64,000 bases of DNA from Ruegeria arenilitoris (GTDB lineage Bacteria; Pseudomonadota; Alphaproteobacteria; Rhodobacterales; Rhodobacteraceae), in the NCBI RefSeq assembly GCF_013035425.1, contig NZ_WQHX01000008.1, positions 62,001-126,000 of the forward strand, given 5' to 3'. Both the position numbers and the translations under genes were made by a program. Below, piece after piece: positions 54,112 through 63,910 of the stretch. Numbering within the stretch: position 1 is the stretch's first letter; every line of letters begins with the position of its first letter. The notes under the pieces were generated by a model. It did no database searches and was not told where the DNA came from. It worked only from the letters and a program-made list of their open reading frames with translations.

Positions 54112-55072
54112 CGACCATCTCCGAGTGTTTATTTTCCAACGCCAAGTCGGCCACGCCTTGCGCCAAAGCAGGGGCAAGTAAGTACCCGTGACGATAGAGG
54201 CCGTTGGCGTAAATTGTGCGTCCTCGCCGCCTGATACGCGGCAGGTTGTCCGGAAACGCAGGGCGTAAGTCGACACCAACTTCCAGAACTTCTGCCTCAC
54301 CAAAGGCGGGGTTCAGAGAATAAGCAGCGCTCAGCAATTCCAGCATTGACCGGGCGGTAATGCGACCACGATCCTCAGCCTCAATCATGGTCGCACCCAG
54401 CATGTAGACGCCGTCGCCACGCGGCACGACATAAAGAGGTATTCGCGGATGCAACAGTCGCACAGGTCGAGACAATCGTACGTCGGGACAACGGATGATA
54501 AGCATTTCACCCTTGACCCCCCGCAAATCTTTAAGAACGTCCCGAGCACTCAACCCCCGGCAGTCAATCGTGTTTCCAAGGTTGCTTGGTGCAGTTTGAC
54601 GACTGATTTTCACGCCTTGGTTGATTAAGTAGTTATGCAGATCACGCAGGGCCCTTCTGGGATCCAAATGGGCTTCTTCTGCAAAAAACAGTCCATCGTC
54701 AAAACCAGTCAGGTCAGGCTCTAACTTTAGCAATTGGACATCCTTTATCTTGCAGAAACCCCCGGTTCGCCGCCCGAACCTCTTTAGGTCCGGAGCGTCG
54801 CGCTTGTTCGCAACGACTAAAGTTCCGTTTTTTGTAATTTCGGTTCTGTTTGCCCACCAAGCGATCGCCTTTCGGCCCAGCCTCAGAACCGGTTCTTCCG
54901 CCTTTTCGGATTCGCACCAGGGTGCCAACATGCCACCTGCCCACCACGAACAACTTTGCTTTCCGGGCAATCCTTTGGTGTCATAGACGGTCACCGACTC
55001 ACCCCTGGCAGACAGCTCGCACGCCACAGTCAAGCCCGCCACTCCGGCACCAATTACCGACCACTTGCTCAC
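54095..55072 (-). CDS. thiO: Glycine oxidase ThiO
   Basis: Start GTG 55072 overlaps the thiD stop (GTGA), preferred to TTG 55081; 325 residues. FAD-binding GAGVAGLTVACELSARG at the N-terminus, WWAGGMLAPW and the C-terminal GLYRHGYLLAPALAQGVAD define ThiO. It oxidises glycine to the imine used by ThiG. Confidence 0.93.
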   Translation of the reverse strand: MSKWSVIGAGVAGLTVACELSARGESVTVYDTKGLPGKQSCSWWAGGMLAPWCESEKAEEPVLRLGRKAIAWWANRTEITKNGTLVVANKRDAPDLKRFGRRTGGFCKIKDVQLLKLEPDLTGFDDGLFFAEEAHLDPRRALRDLHNYLINQGVKISRQTAPSNLGNTIDCRGLSARDVLKDLRGVKGEMLIIRCPDVRLSRPVRLLHPRIPLYVVPRGDGVYMLGATMIEAEDRGRITARSMLELLSAAYSLNPAFGEAEVLEVGVDLRPAFPDNLPRIRRRGRTIYANGLYRHGYLLAPALAQGVADLALENKHSEMVDEDSS

Positions 55073-55872
55073 GTCGCCCAAACCTTATGGAAGTGATGAA
55101 CTGGACCGTGGCCAGAACCGATTTTCAAATCGTCCGCATGCGCGATCGCGCCCTGCAAGTAGGCATGTGCAGTTGCGGTGGCCAGCTTCAAATCAAGCCC
55201 ACTTGCCAACCCTGCAGCAACGGAAGATGACAGGGTACATCCCGTACCATGAGTATTCTTCGTCTTCCTTCGTCGGGCCTTGAATTCACCAACTATACCT
55301 TTGCAGTCAATCAATAGATCGTGGCAAGTTTCCCCGATTGCGTGGCCGCCCTTCATCAGGACTGCACCCGCGCCGAACTCGCACAAAGCCAACCCCTGTT
55401 CTACCATTTCCTTCGGTGATTCCGCCAAAGGGGCATCGAGCAATAGGGCGGCCTCGGGCAAGTTGGGTGTCAAAACCGTTGCGCGCGGCAACAGTGTTTC
55501 GCGTAGCGTCCGAACTGCATCTTGCCGCAACAGAACATCTCCGGACTTTGCGATCATGACTGGATCAAGTACCAGTGGACCTTCGTATCCCTGAAGGCCA
55601 ATCGCCACGGTCTGGATTATCTCGCGCGTTGCAAGCATTCCCACCTTGATCGCGCCGACATCAAGATCGGACAGAACTGCTTCGATTTGTGCTGCAATTA
55701 CGTCCTGTGGGATACCGTGAACAGCCTTGACGGTCTGTGTGTTTTGAGCGGTTACCGCAGTGATTACGCTGGCGCCAAAAACGCCAAGCGCGGACATGGC
55801 TTTTAGGTCCGCCTGAATGCCCGCGCCCCCGCCGCTGTCGGATCCAGCTATTGCCAAAGCTACGTACGCCAT
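55069..55872 (-). CDS. thiD: Hydroxymethylpyrimidine (phosphate) kinase ThiD
   Basis: 267 residues from ATG 55872 with GGAG seven bases upstream. SDSGGGAGIQADLKAM, DPVMIAKSGD, TPNLPEAALLLD and the anion-hole KNTHGTGCTLSSSVAAGL identify ThiD. It phosphorylates HMP and HMP-P. It is the first gene behind the TPP riboswitch. Confidence 0.95.
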   Translation of the reverse strand: MAYVALAIAGSDSGGGAGIQADLKAMSALGVFGASVITAVTAQNTQTVKAVHGIPQDVIAAQIEAVLSDLDVGAIKVGMLATREIIQTVAIGLQGYEGPLVLDPVMIAKSGDVLLRQDAVRTLRETLLPRATVLTPNLPEAALLLDAPLAESPKEMVEQGLALCEFGAGAVLMKGGHAIGETCHDLLIDCKGIVGEFKARRRKTKNTHGTGCTLSSSVAAGLASGLDLKLATATAHAYLQGAIAHADDLKIGSGHGPVHHFHKVWAT

Positions 55873-55874
55873 GC

Positions 55875-55897
55875 CTTTGCTCCAATATAAGGCAAAG
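55875..55897 (-). promoter_or_regulatory. Hairpin that may mask the thiD ribosome-binding site
   Basis: CTTTGC and GCAAAG pair around an 11-base loop just before the thiD ATG, taking up the GGAG site between loop and stem. It lies between the riboswitch aptamer and the start, so it is a candidate expression platform acting on translation. Confidence 0.45.
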
Positions 55898-55930
55898 CGA
55901 ACTTAGAAAACGTCTGTGCATAATAGACCG

Positions 55931-56025
55931 TTCCCTACGCCGGTATTGCCCGGATCAGGTTCGATGGGTTGACGCAGCAACGCCTCTCAGCCCTCCAATC
56001 AGGGCACCCCAACGGTTGGAGGGAC
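55931..56025 (-). promoter_or_regulatory. TPP riboswitch (THI element)
   Basis: On the minus strand the conserved THI-box blocks occur in order: GGGGTGCCC, GGCTGAGAG, GAACCTGATC and CCGGCGTAGGGA, with the outer stem TCCCT (56024-56020) pairing AGGGA (55936-55932). It leads the thiD-thiO-thiS-thiG-thiE operon and should shut it down when thiamine pyrophosphate is abundant. Confidence 0.95.
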
Positions 56026-56227
56026 ATTCTCAGGTGGTGAGTCTGAGTGCAAGCGCAAATACGAAATTCTATCGTCAAATTTGGAAAAAATAGAGTAAAT
56101 GAACTTGATTCATTTCACAGATAGCGCCAACCACCACAGAGACAGTGAGACCAGATCAAAACTAGTTGTCCCCATTGATCTGGTCCAAAAATATGAGAAG
56201 TGTCGGCAAAGCCGAGTCAAGTTGGAC

Positions 56228-57376
56228 TCAGCCTTTCATTCCGTCCCAGAATGACTTTACAGACGAAAAGAAGCTTTTAGATTCCGGGTGATTGTCTTCG
56301 CCCAAATCTTCAAACTCTTTCAGAATTTCCTTTTGGCGGCTTGTCAGGTTGACCGGAGTTTCCACCGCTAACTCGATGAACATATCGCCAACGCCGCCGC
56401 CGCGCAGGGCCGGCATGCCCTTTCCGCGCAGGCGCATCTGGCGACCAGATTGGCTGCCTGCTGGTATCTGAACGCGCCCACGCCCACCGTCGATAGTCGG
56501 AACTTCGATCGAGCCGCCCAGCGCCGCCTTAGCCATGCTGACCGGAACACGGCAATAGAGATTCACGCTGTCGCGTTCGAAAAGTTTATGATCAGAGACC
56601 TCGACAAATATATACAAGTCACCCGGAGGTCCGCCGCGCATTCCAGCCTCGCCCTCGCCTGCAAGACGAATGCGTGTACCTGTTTCAACACCTGCGGGAA
56701 TGTTGACCGACAACGCGCGTTCTTTTTCGACGCGACCAGCACCTTGGCACGACTTACACGGGTTCTTAATGATCTGGCCAAGCCCCGAACAGGTTGGGCA
56801 CGTACGCTCCACCGTAAAGAAACCCTGTTGCGCCCGGACTTTTCCCATGCCAGAGCACGTCGGGCAGGTCGTGGGCTCAACGCCACCCTCAGCGCCGGTA
56901 CCTTCACAAGACGAACAGGCAACTGCCGTCGGCACGTTTATGGTCTTCTGCAAACCGCCAAAGGCTTCCTCAAGGGTTACCCGAAGGTTATACCGTAGGT
57001 CCGAACCCCGCGCAGCACGACGACCGCCGCCGCCCCTTTGACCGCCCATGAAGTCGCCGAACAGATCATCAAACACGTCCGAAAACGCGCTTGAAAAATC
57101 TCCCTGACCGCCGAACCCACCGCCGGGGCGGCCTCCGCCTCCCATACCGTTTTCAAACGCGGCATGACCGAAACGGTCGTAGGCCGCCTTTTTGTCGGCA
57201 TCGCGCAATATATCATAGGCCTCGTTAGCCTCTTTGAACTGCGCTTCTGCGTCGGGGTTGTCCTTGTTGCGGTCCGGGTGAAGTTCCTTGGCTTTTCTAC
57301 GAAAGCCCTTTTTGATCTCATCCGCCGAAGCGCCCTTGGACACGCCGAGCACTTCGTAATAGTCGCGTTTTGACAT
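56228..57376 (-). CDS. dnaJ: Chaperone DnaJ
   Basis: ATG 57376 (AAGGA at good spacing) starts the usual [16 protein letters not shown]; 382 residues. J domain with HPD in [14 protein letters not shown]-rich stretch around residues 78-105, and four CxxCxGxG zinc repeats ([32 protein letters not shown]). Works with DnaK and GrpE in protein folding. It follows dnaK after 74 bp including a strong hairpin. Confidence 0.97.
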   Translation of the reverse strand: MSKRDYYEVLGVSKGASADEIKKGFRRKAKELHPDRNKDNPDAEAQFKEANEAYDILRDADKKAAYDRFGHAAFENGMGGGGRPGGGFGGQGDFSSAFSDVFDDLFGDFMGGQRGGGGRRAARGSDLRYNLRVTLEEAFGGLQKTINVPTAVACSSCEGTGAEGGVEPTTCPTCSGMGKVRAQQGFFTVERTCPTCSGLGQIIKNPCKSCQGAGRVEKERALSVNIPAGVETGTRIRLAGEGEAGMRGGPPGDLYIFVEVSDHKLFERDSVNLYCRVPVSMAKAALGGSIEVPTIDGGRGRVQIPAGSQSGRQMRLRGKGMPALRGGGVGDMFIELAVETPVNLTSRQKEILKEFEDLGEDNHPESKSFFSSVKSFWDGMKG

Positions 57377-57403
57377 CAGCATGTCCTTCTGCCTCAACGT
57401 AAT

Positions 57404-57432
57404 CGGGCCGGCCCGGCAACCGGACCGGCCCG
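57404..57432 (-). other. Strong intercistronic hairpin between dnaK and dnaJ
   Basis: A 13-bp GC-rich stem (57404-57416 with 57420-57432, one G-U pair in the RNA) closes a 3-base loop. No T run follows on the minus strand, so it is not a classical terminator. It may cause partial termination, protect the dnaK message, or mark a processing site that lowers dnaJ relative to dnaK. Confidence 0.75.
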
Positions 57433-57450
57433 AATTGGCCCGGCTTTCCG

Positions 57451-59358
57451 TTAGTTACGCTTGTCGTCGTCCAGATCTTCGAACTCGGCATCGACGATGT
57501 CATCTTCGCCCGGAGCAGCGTCCGCAGCCGCCGGTTCATCATCAGCCTCTTCGGACTGAGCCTTATAGATAGCTTCGCCGAGCTTCATAGCAGCTTCGGT
57601 GACGTTTTGGATGCCCGACTTGATCTTGTCGGCATTTTCGGTTTCCAACTCATCCTTCAGTGCAGCGATTGCCAGTTCAATGGCTTCGATCGTGGTCGGG
57701 TCGACTTTGTCGGAATGCTCTTCCATTGACTTCTCAGTCGAGTGGATGAGGCTTTCCGCCTGGTTTTTGGCGTCTACCAGTTCACGGCGTTCCTTGTCAG
57801 CTTCGGCATTCTCTTCGGCGTCCTTGACCATCTTTTCGATATCTTCATCGGACAATCCGCCAGAGGCCTGGATGGTGATCTTTTGTTCCTTGCCGGTACC
57901 TTTGTCCTTGGCTGAAACCGAAACAATACCGTTGGCGTCGATGTCAAAGGTAACTTCGATCTGAGGCATGCCTCGTGGTGCGGGCGGGATGTCTTCCAGG
58001 TTGAACTGACCCAATATTTTGTTGTCAGTCGCCATTTCACGTTCACCTTGGAACACTCGGATCGTTACGGCGTTTTGGTTGTCTTCGGCCGTAGAAAAGA
58101 CCTGGGACTTTTTCGTTGGGATCGTCGTGTTACGGTCAATGAGCCGGGTGAACACGCCACCAAGCGTTTCGATGCCCAGCGACAGCGGAGTAACGTCCAG
58201 CAGAACCACGTCTTTGACATCGCCCTGCAGAACACCGGCCTGAATTGCGGCGCCCATGGCAACCACTTCGTCCGGATTCACGCCTTTGTGGGGTTCCTTA
58301 CCGAAGAATTTGGTAACCTCTTCGATCACTTTCGGCATACGGGTCATGCCGCCGACAAGAACAACTTCGTCCACATCGCCTGCAGACAGACCAGCGTCTT
58401 TCAGAGCGGCCTGACAGGGTTTCATCGACTTTTTGATCAGGTCAGAAACCAAGGATTCCAGCTTTGCACGGGTCAACTTCATAACCATGTGCAGCGGCTG
58501 ACCGTTCGAACCCATCGAAATAAATGGCTGGTTGATTTCGGTCTGCGAGGTTGACGAAAGTTCGATTTTGGCTTTTTCAGCAGCCTCTTTCAGACGCTGC
58601 AGGGCCATCTTGTCGGCGGACAGATCGACACCATGTTCCTTTTTGAACTCATCCGCCAGGTAGTTGACGATGCGCATGTCAAAGTCTTCGCCACCCAGGA
58701 AGGTGTCACCATTGGTCGATTTGACCTCGAACAGGCCGTCGTCGATTTCCAGAATGGTCACGTCAAAAGTACCACCGCCAAGGTCGTAAACCGCAATGGT
58801 TTGAGTTTCTTCTTTGTCCAGACCATAGGCAAGTGCAGCCGCTGTCGGTTCGTTGATGATCCGCAGAACTTCAAGACCGGCAATTTTACCAGCATCTTTT
58901 GTAGCCTGACGTTGAGCATCGTTGAAGTATGCCGGAACGGTGATTACGGCTTGTGTGACCTCCTCACCCAAATAGCTTTCGGCGGTTTCCTTCATTTTAC
59001 CCAGAGTGAAGGCCGAAATCTGGCTTGGGGAGTATTTTTCGCCGCGGGCTTCGACCCACGCGTCGCCGTTGCCACCATCGACGATGGCATACGGGACCAT
59101 CTTCTTATCTTTTTCTACTTCTGCATCATCCACACGACGTCCGATCAGGCGCTTTACGCCAAAGATCGTATTGTCGGGGTTGGTGACCGCCTGTCGCTTT
59201 GCAGGCTGACCGACCAGTCGCTCATCTTCGGTAAACGCGACGATCGAGGGCGTGGTCCGCGCCCCTTCGGCATTTTCGATGACCTTCGGCTGCGAGCCGT
59301 CCATGATGGCAACACACGAGTTCGTGGTTCCGAGGTCGATCCCGATTACTTTTCCCAT
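57451..59358 (-). CDS. dnaK: Chaperone DnaK (Hsp70)
   Basis: 635 residues from ATG 59358. ATPase domain: [17 protein letters not shown] at the start, [23 protein letters not shown] and [12 protein letters not shown]; then the linker [18 protein letters not shown], substrate domain and acidic tail ending with [11 protein letters not shown]. Typical length for the family. Expressed as dnaK-dnaJ from a heat-shock promoter. Confidence 0.98.
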   Translation of the reverse strand: MGKVIGIDLGTTNSCVAIMDGSQPKVIENAEGARTTPSIVAFTEDERLVGQPAKRQAVTNPDNTIFGVKRLIGRRVDDAEVEKDKKMVPYAIVDGGNGDAWVEARGEKYSPSQISAFTLGKMKETAESYLGEEVTQAVITVPAYFNDAQRQATKDAGKIAGLEVLRIINEPTAAALAYGLDKEETQTIAVYDLGGGTFDVTILEIDDGLFEVKSTNGDTFLGGEDFDMRIVNYLADEFKKEHGVDLSADKMALQRLKEAAEKAKIELSSTSQTEINQPFISMGSNGQPLHMVMKLTRAKLESLVSDLIKKSMKPCQAALKDAGLSAGDVDEVVLVGGMTRMPKVIEEVTKFFGKEPHKGVNPDEVVAMGAAIQAGVLQGDVKDVVLLDVTPLSLGIETLGGVFTRLIDRNTTIPTKKSQVFSTAEDNQNAVTIRVFQGEREMATDNKILGQFNLEDIPPAPRGMPQIEVTFDIDANGIVSVSAKDKGTGKEQKITIQASGGLSDEDIEKMVKDAEENAEADKERRELVDAKNQAESLIHSTEKSMEEHSDKVDPTTIEAIELAIAALKDELETENADKIKSGIQNVTEAAMKLGEAIYKAQSEEADDEPAAADAAPGEDDIVDAEFEDLDDDKRN

Positions 59359-59468
59359 TTTTGCAATCCCTTTCTCTTCAAGGCGATGTCCCGAGGCCGG
59401 GACCCGTTATGGCATCCCTGCCCCGATCTGATTTGCGCTACGGCACTACACCTTAGCGCGTCCCGGCG

Positions 59469-59498
59469 TATATAAGGGCGTGACCAGAGGCCTGCAAG
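59469..59498 (-). promoter_or_regulatory. Sigma-32 (RpoH)-type heat-shock promoter of dnaK
   Basis: On the minus strand CTTGCA (59498-59493) is followed after 14 bases by CCCTTATATA (59478-59469), matching the heat-shock consensus (CTTGAA, 13-15 bases, CCCCATnT). It lies about 110 bp upstream of dnaK. No CIRCE repeat was seen. Confidence 0.75.
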
Positions 59499-59572
59499 CG
59501 TTCAGAAACGTGGGAATCAAGGATTCTGGTGCCTTTTGGGAAAAGGAATAGTTAAGGAATGAGGATTCCGCG

Positions 59573-60175
59573 ATGACAAGGCTGCTTTTGCGTGGTTTCG
59601 ACATTCGAAAGAACTATTTGAATACCTCCGCTCAAACTGAATTGGTTCAGGTTCTGCGCCCGGTTCTGAAATCCGCACCTTTATTTCATCCGACAACTCC
59701 TTCTGGCAAGAAAATGTCGGTGCGCATGACGTCGGCGGGGAATCTGGGGTGGGTCTCGGACAAGCGCGGCTATAGATATCAGGATACCCACCCCAATGGC
59801 GTGGTTTGGCCCGCGATTCCAGACCAAATCGCCTCTATCTGGCATGATGTAACAGGCGTGGCCCGTTTGCCCGAATGCTGCCTGATCAACTATTATGGCG
59901 ACGGTACACGCATGGGCATGCATCAAGACAAAGATGAGGCGGATTTTTCATGGCCCGTTGTCTCAATTTCCTTGGGCGATGATGCATTGTTCCGCATTGG
60001 CAATACCACCAGGGGAGGCAAAACCGAGTCGATCTGGTTGGGTTCAGGTGATGTGGTCATTATGGGAGGCCCCGCTCGGCTTGCCTATCACGGAGTTGAC
60101 CGCATCCGGTTTGGTTCGTCTCGATTGCTGCCGAAAGGTGGGCGCATAAACCTAACGTTGCGTGTGGCGACCTAA
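59573..60175 (+). CDS. alkB: AlkB-type 2-oxoglutarate/Fe(II) dioxygenase
   Basis: 200 residues from ATG 59573. The metal triad is H117-x-D119 (GMHQDKDE) and H173 (AYHGVDR), and R191-x5-R197 in RINLTLR binds 2-oxoglutarate; NYYGDGTRMG is the substrate-loop motif. The enzyme removes alkyl lesions such as 1-methyladenine from DNA. It diverges from dnaK and ends overlapping the stop of the convergent permease gene. Confidence 0.95.
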   Translation: MTRLLLRGFDIRKNYLNTSAQTELVQVLRPVLKSAPLFHPTTPSGKKMSVRMTSAGNLGWVSDKRGYRYQDTHPNGVVWPAIPDQIASIWHDVTGVARLPECCLINYYGDGTRMGMHQDKDEADFSWPVVSISLGDDALFRIGNTTRGGKTESIWLGSGDVVIMGGPARLAYHGVDRIRFGSSRLLPKGGRINLTLRVAT

Positions 60176-60993
60176 CGCCGCGCGCTCCAGCTTTTCGACA
60201 CATGCTTTCGCGTGTAAAATTCAGCCATTAAACCGATCATGGTCAGAACAATCCCGACCCAAAGCGCATATTCCCAACTGGTGTTACGCGGAAAGTAATT
60301 TCGAAAAATGAAGCCGCGGCACTGATCAATTATGTGGAACAAGGGGTTCCAGGCAAACATGGTCAACATGAAACCGCCCAGCGCATTGGCAATGAACATT
60401 TTGCCTGAAAAAATCATGTTCAAGCGCCGATAAGCCAAACTCAATATTGCGGCCAGACGCGGAAACCAGGGCTGTATAGCTAGAAAAACCAAGCCCACCG
60501 CACACCCCGTAAACCACGACAAAACCAGCATGGCAAACGCTCCGCCAGGGTCTTGAACCTCCAGCGGGGCGACGGCAACGCTGTATCCAAACAAGATCAC
60601 AAGGATCGAAACGAGCTGGGTGTAAAAAATCCCAAAGGCCGACGCCATCAGCATAACAATCCGGTTCATCGGGGAATGCAGCATCATCGGACTGTTGCCG
60701 GAACCAGCGCTGGCAATCGCTCCAACGGATTTAATATGCGTCAGAAAGACGAAGACGCCAGAAAGAAGGAAAAGTATGAATTCCCCGCGTATCTTGGCTA
60801 CTCGTGTTCCTAATAATGACAAAAGAAAATAGAACGCCGTAACAATGAGAAGGACTTGAATAATATTAACAATAATCGCGACAACCGCGTTTGAGTGCTG
60901 AGATCGAATGTTACGAACGACGGCGTGAAAGACCAATTCGGCAGTCGTGAATGCTCCGCCCACCAAAGTCTGATTTCTACTGTAATGAAACAC
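60172..60993 (-). CDS. ABC-2 type polysaccharide export permease, KpsM-like
   Basis: The frame extends to ATG 61077, but GTG 60993, after GGGAAGAG, begins the typical FHYSRNQTLVGGAFTTAEL; 273 residues. Six predicted membrane segments in the ABC-2 layout of capsule or polysaccharide exporters. The ATPase (KpsT) is not in the window. Nearby kdsB and a glycosyltransferase fit capsule or LPS export. Confidence 0.85.
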   Translation of the reverse strand: MFHYSRNQTLVGGAFTTAELVFHAVVRNIRSQHSNAVVAIIVNIIQVLLIVTAFYFLLSLLGTRVAKIRGEFILFLLSGVFVFLTHIKSVGAIASAGSGNSPMMLHSPMNRIVMLMASAFGIFYTQLVSILVILFGYSVAVAPLEVQDPGGAFAMLVLSWFTGCAVGLVFLAIQPWFPRLAAILSLAYRRLNMIFSGKMFIANALGGFMLTMFAWNPLFHIIDQCRGFIFRNYFPRNTSWEYALWVGIVLTMIGLMAEFYTRKHVSKSWSARR

Positions 60994-61115
60994 GCGAACA
61001 CTCTTCCCTGCTACTTCGCCATCAATTTGGCACGAAATTCTTGCCGTTCCGTATTCATCGCAGCATAAGGCCGACATAATTTCGGATCAACAAACCACAG
61101 GAACGGAGTTTTTTT

Positions 61116-61913
61116 GTGAATTATAATTCCCTCATTCCCGTCATAAGGCGACTTGCCTTAGAAGCTGGCGACAGGATCATGCAGATCTACGAAGTCGATG
61201 ACTTTGAGGTAAAAGTCAAATCCGATTCCAGCCCTGTGACCGAAGCCGACGAAGCCGCTGACGCCTTGATCGCGGCGGGCCTGCGGGATTCGTTCCCCGA
61301 TGTCATGTTGGTTACCGAAGAGCAGGCAGACTCGCACAAAAAAACCAATGAAACCTTTCTGATTGTCGATCCGTTGGACGGCACCAAAGAGTTCATAAAT
61401 CGACGTGGTGATTTCACCGTAAATATAGCACTGGTGGAAAACGGCGTACCAACGCGGGGTGTGGTTTATGCGCCTGCGCGCGGAAGGATGTTTTACACTC
61501 AGGCCAATGGTCAGTCAGTCGAAGAAACCGGCGCTTTGGAGAAAGATCAGCCGGGAGAGACGGCGCCAATTTCAGTCTCTAAACCTGACAATTCCGGACT
61601 TTTTGTTGTGGCCTCGAAATCGCATCGCGATCAGGCGACCGAGGACTATATTGATAAATATCATGTCCGAGACAGCAAGAGTGCAGGATCATCGCTGAAG
61701 TTTTGTTTAGTGGCTACAGGTGAAGCCGACCTTTACCCCCGGGTTGGCCGCACAATGGAATGGGACACCGCTGCAGGGCACGCCGTACTTTTGGGTGCGG
61801 GCGGCAAAGTAGTGAGGTTTGATGATCATATGCCTCTTGAATATGGAAAGGATGGCTATGCAAATCCATTCTTCATAGCCTACGCTCCGGGTGTTGAGCT
61901 TAAGGAAGCCTGA
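61116..61913 (+). CDS. cysQ: 3'(2'),5'-bisphosphate nucleotidase CysQ
   Basis: 265 residues from GTG 61116 with GGAG nine bases upstream. Inositol-phosphatase-family metal site: TEEQ near residue 67, DPLDGTKEF at 85-93 and WDTAAGHAVL near the end. It hydrolyses PAP from sulfate assimilation or sulfotransfer. It overlaps the kdsB start, so the two are coupled; sulfated polysaccharide synthesis would produce PAP (inference). Confidence 0.92.
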   Translation: MNYNSLIPVIRRLALEAGDRIMQIYEVDDFEVKVKSDSSPVTEADEAADALIAAGLRDSFPDVMLVTEEQADSHKKTNETFLIVDPLDGTKEFINRRGDFTVNIALVENGVPTRGVVYAPARGRMFYTQANGQSVEETGALEKDQPGETAPISVSKPDNSGLFVVASKSHRDQATEDYIDKYHVRDSKSAGSSLKFCLVATGEADLYPRVGRTMEWDTAAGHAVLLGAGGKVVRFDDHMPLEYGKDGYANPFFIAYAPGVELKEA

Positions 61914-62713
61914 TGTCTGTTCTTATTGCCATTCCCGCGCGCTATGCCTCTTCCCGCTATCCGGGCAAACCCCTCGTGCCGCTGACTGGCGCAAAGGGCG
62001 CCACCATGACTTTGATTGAAAGATCCTGGCGCGCGGCTATGAGCGTGTCTGGCGCTGATCGGGTTGTGGTAGCAACTGACGATGATCGAATTCGCCAAGT
62101 TTCTGAAGGGTTTGGCGCCGAAGTTGTAATGACTTCTGAAAGTTGTCGAAACGGCACTGAACGCTGCGCTGAAACCTTGGCCAAACTGAACGGAAGATAC
62201 GAAATCGTAGTCAACTTGCAGGGTGACGCCCCGTTGACCCCGCATTGGTTCATCGAGGACTTGATCTCGGGTCTGCGTGCCGCTCCCCAGGCAGGCGTCG
62301 CAACCCCGGTTCTACGATGTGACGGCGACGCGCTGAACGGTCTTTTGAATGATCGAAAACATGGCCGGGTTGGTGGAACGACTGCGGTTTTCGGGAATGA
62401 TAAGAGCGCGTTATATTTCTCGAAGGAAGTGATACCCTTTACTTCAGAAACATACGATAGCTCAGATGATACGCCAGTTTTTCATCATGTCGGAGTGTAC
62501 GCTTACCGCCCAGATGCGCTCGCGGCTTATCCCAATTGGCATATTGGGCCCCTGGAAACGCTAGAAGGACTTGAACAATTACGTTTTATGGAAAACGGGC
62601 GCAAAGTTTTGTGTGTGGAAGTTGAAGCCAAGGGCCGCCAATTCTGGGAGTTGAATAACCCTCAGGACGTTTCCAAAATCGAGGAAATGATGGCCGCGAT
62701 GGGTTTGGAATGA
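61913..62713 (+). CDS. kdsB: CMP-Kdo synthetase (3-deoxy-manno-octulosonate cytidylyltransferase)
   Basis: 266 residues, starting inside the cysQ stop (TGATG). IPARYASSRYPGKPL at residues 7-21, CRNGTERCAE, VNLQGDAPL and HHVGVYAYRPDAL are KdsB motifs. It activates Kdo for LPS inner core or Kdo-containing capsule. One change is seen: QGDAPL where the family usually has QGDEP. Confidence 0.92.
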   Translation: MSVLIAIPARYASSRYPGKPLVPLTGAKGATMTLIERSWRAAMSVSGADRVVVATDDDRIRQVSEGFGAEVVMTSESCRNGTERCAETLAKLNGRYEIVVNLQGDAPLTPHWFIEDLISGLRAAPQAGVATPVLRCDGDALNGLLNDRKHGRVGGTTAVFGNDKSALYFSKEVIPFTSETYDSSDDTPVFHHVGVYAYRPDALAAYPNWHIGPLETLEGLEQLRFMENGRKVLCVEVEAKGRQFWELNNPQDVSKIEEMMAAMGLE

Positions 62714-62755
62714 CCAATATCCGAGTGACAGGCGGCGCAAGTTATATTGGGTTTC

Positions 62756-63910
62756 ATGCTTGCACAGCCCTGGCGCAAACCTGTTATGCGCTCGCATGCT
62801 GCGAAAATTAGGCGAATGCCGGACGGTGGCAAGAAAACGGTGGCTCCTGGAAATAAGGATTACGTAAATAGCGAAGCTGCCGATTCTAATCCTCTGAATT
62901 GGCAGCAGAAATATCGGCTGCGCCTCAAACGCAAACGTCTGCTTTGGCGGTCTTTTAGAAGCCGCCATCAGCTAAGCTGTCAGTCAAATCGCACGGAAAA
63001 CATTGCGCCAGGTGCTATTCTGGCCTTTTCCATCGTGCGAAACGAGATAACCCGCTTGCCTTGGTTCTTCCATCACTATCGCAGCTTGGGAGTTGACCAT
63101 TTCCTAATGGTGGATAACGGCAGCGACGATGGCACCTTTGAATTTCTTTGCAATCAACCTGACGTCTCGTTGTGGCATACCGATGCAAGCTACCGGAGGT
63201 CTCGGTTCGGACTTGATTGGCTTACGTGGCTGCAAATGCGTTATGGCCACGAGCACTGGGCGCTGATGGTGGACGCTGACGAAATCCTGATTTACGCCCA
63301 CCACGACACGAGACCATTGCCGCATCTAACTAACTGGCTTGATGCGACTGGCCAGATCGCATTCGGCGCGCTAATGCTGGATATGTACCCTAAGGGTCCG
63401 CTCGGCACGCAGAATTATGACCCAAAAACGGACCCGGTATCGACCTTGGGCTGGTTTGACGATGGGCCTTACAGGATCAAAAGGCAGAAACCCATGGACA
63501 ACCTCTGGGTTCAAGGAGGCGTTCGGGAACGTGTCTTTCTCACCGATAGCCCAGACCTCTCGCCGACATTGAACAAGATACCGCTTGTACGATGGTCTCG
63601 GCACTTTACCTATGTGAACTCGTGCCACTCGGCACTTCCACACCATTTGAATCAGGCCTACGATGGGCCCGGTGGTAAAATGCCTTCAGGCGTTTTGTTA
63701 CACAACAAATTCCTTCCGGATGTGATCGAAAAATCTAAAGCCGAAAAGGAAAGGGGACAGCATTTTCACGATCCTTTGAAGTTCCAATCCTATTACGATG
63801 ACATAATTTCAGGACCCAATATGTGGACACACCAGTCAACCAAGTATGAAGATTGGGTGCAGTTGGTTGATCTTGGCCTGATGCAGGCAGGGGATTGGGG
63901 CAGGATATGA
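62756..63910 (+). CDS. Glycosyltransferase family 2-like protein (capsule/LPS type)
   Basis: ATG 62756 was taken over TTG 62747; later ATGs at 62786 and 62816 are also possible, so the N-terminus is uncertain; 384 residues. After a basic, low-complexity lead of about 80 residues comes the GT-A fold: FSIVRNEITRLPWFFHHYRS, FLMVDNGSDDGTFEFL and LMVDADEILIY with the DxD-like metal motif. It follows kdsB by 42 bp and probably builds a Kdo-linked surface polysaccharide. Confidence 0.82.
   Translation: MLAQPWRKPVMRSHAAKIRRMPDGGKKTVAPGNKDYVNSEAADSNPLNWQQKYRLRLKRKRLLWRSFRSRHQLSCQSNRTENIAPGAILAFSIVRNEITRLPWFFHHYRSLGVDHFLMVDNGSDDGTFEFLCNQPDVSLWHTDASYRRSRFGLDWLTWLQMRYGHEHWALMVDADEILIYAHHDTRPLPHLTNWLDATGQIAFGALMLDMYPKGPLGTQNYDPKTDPVSTLGWFDDGPYRIKRQKPMDNLWVQGGVRERVFLTDSPDLSPTLNKIPLVRWSRHFTYVNSCHSALPHHLNQAYDGPGGKMPSGVLLHNKFLPDVIEKSKAEKERGQHFHDPLKFQSYYDDIISGPNMWTHQSTKYEDWVQLVDLGLMQAGDWGRI

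Noticed and set aside
54112..54303. N-terminal extension of ThiS
   Set aside because: It lies inside thiO in another frame; the 64-residue form matches the family.
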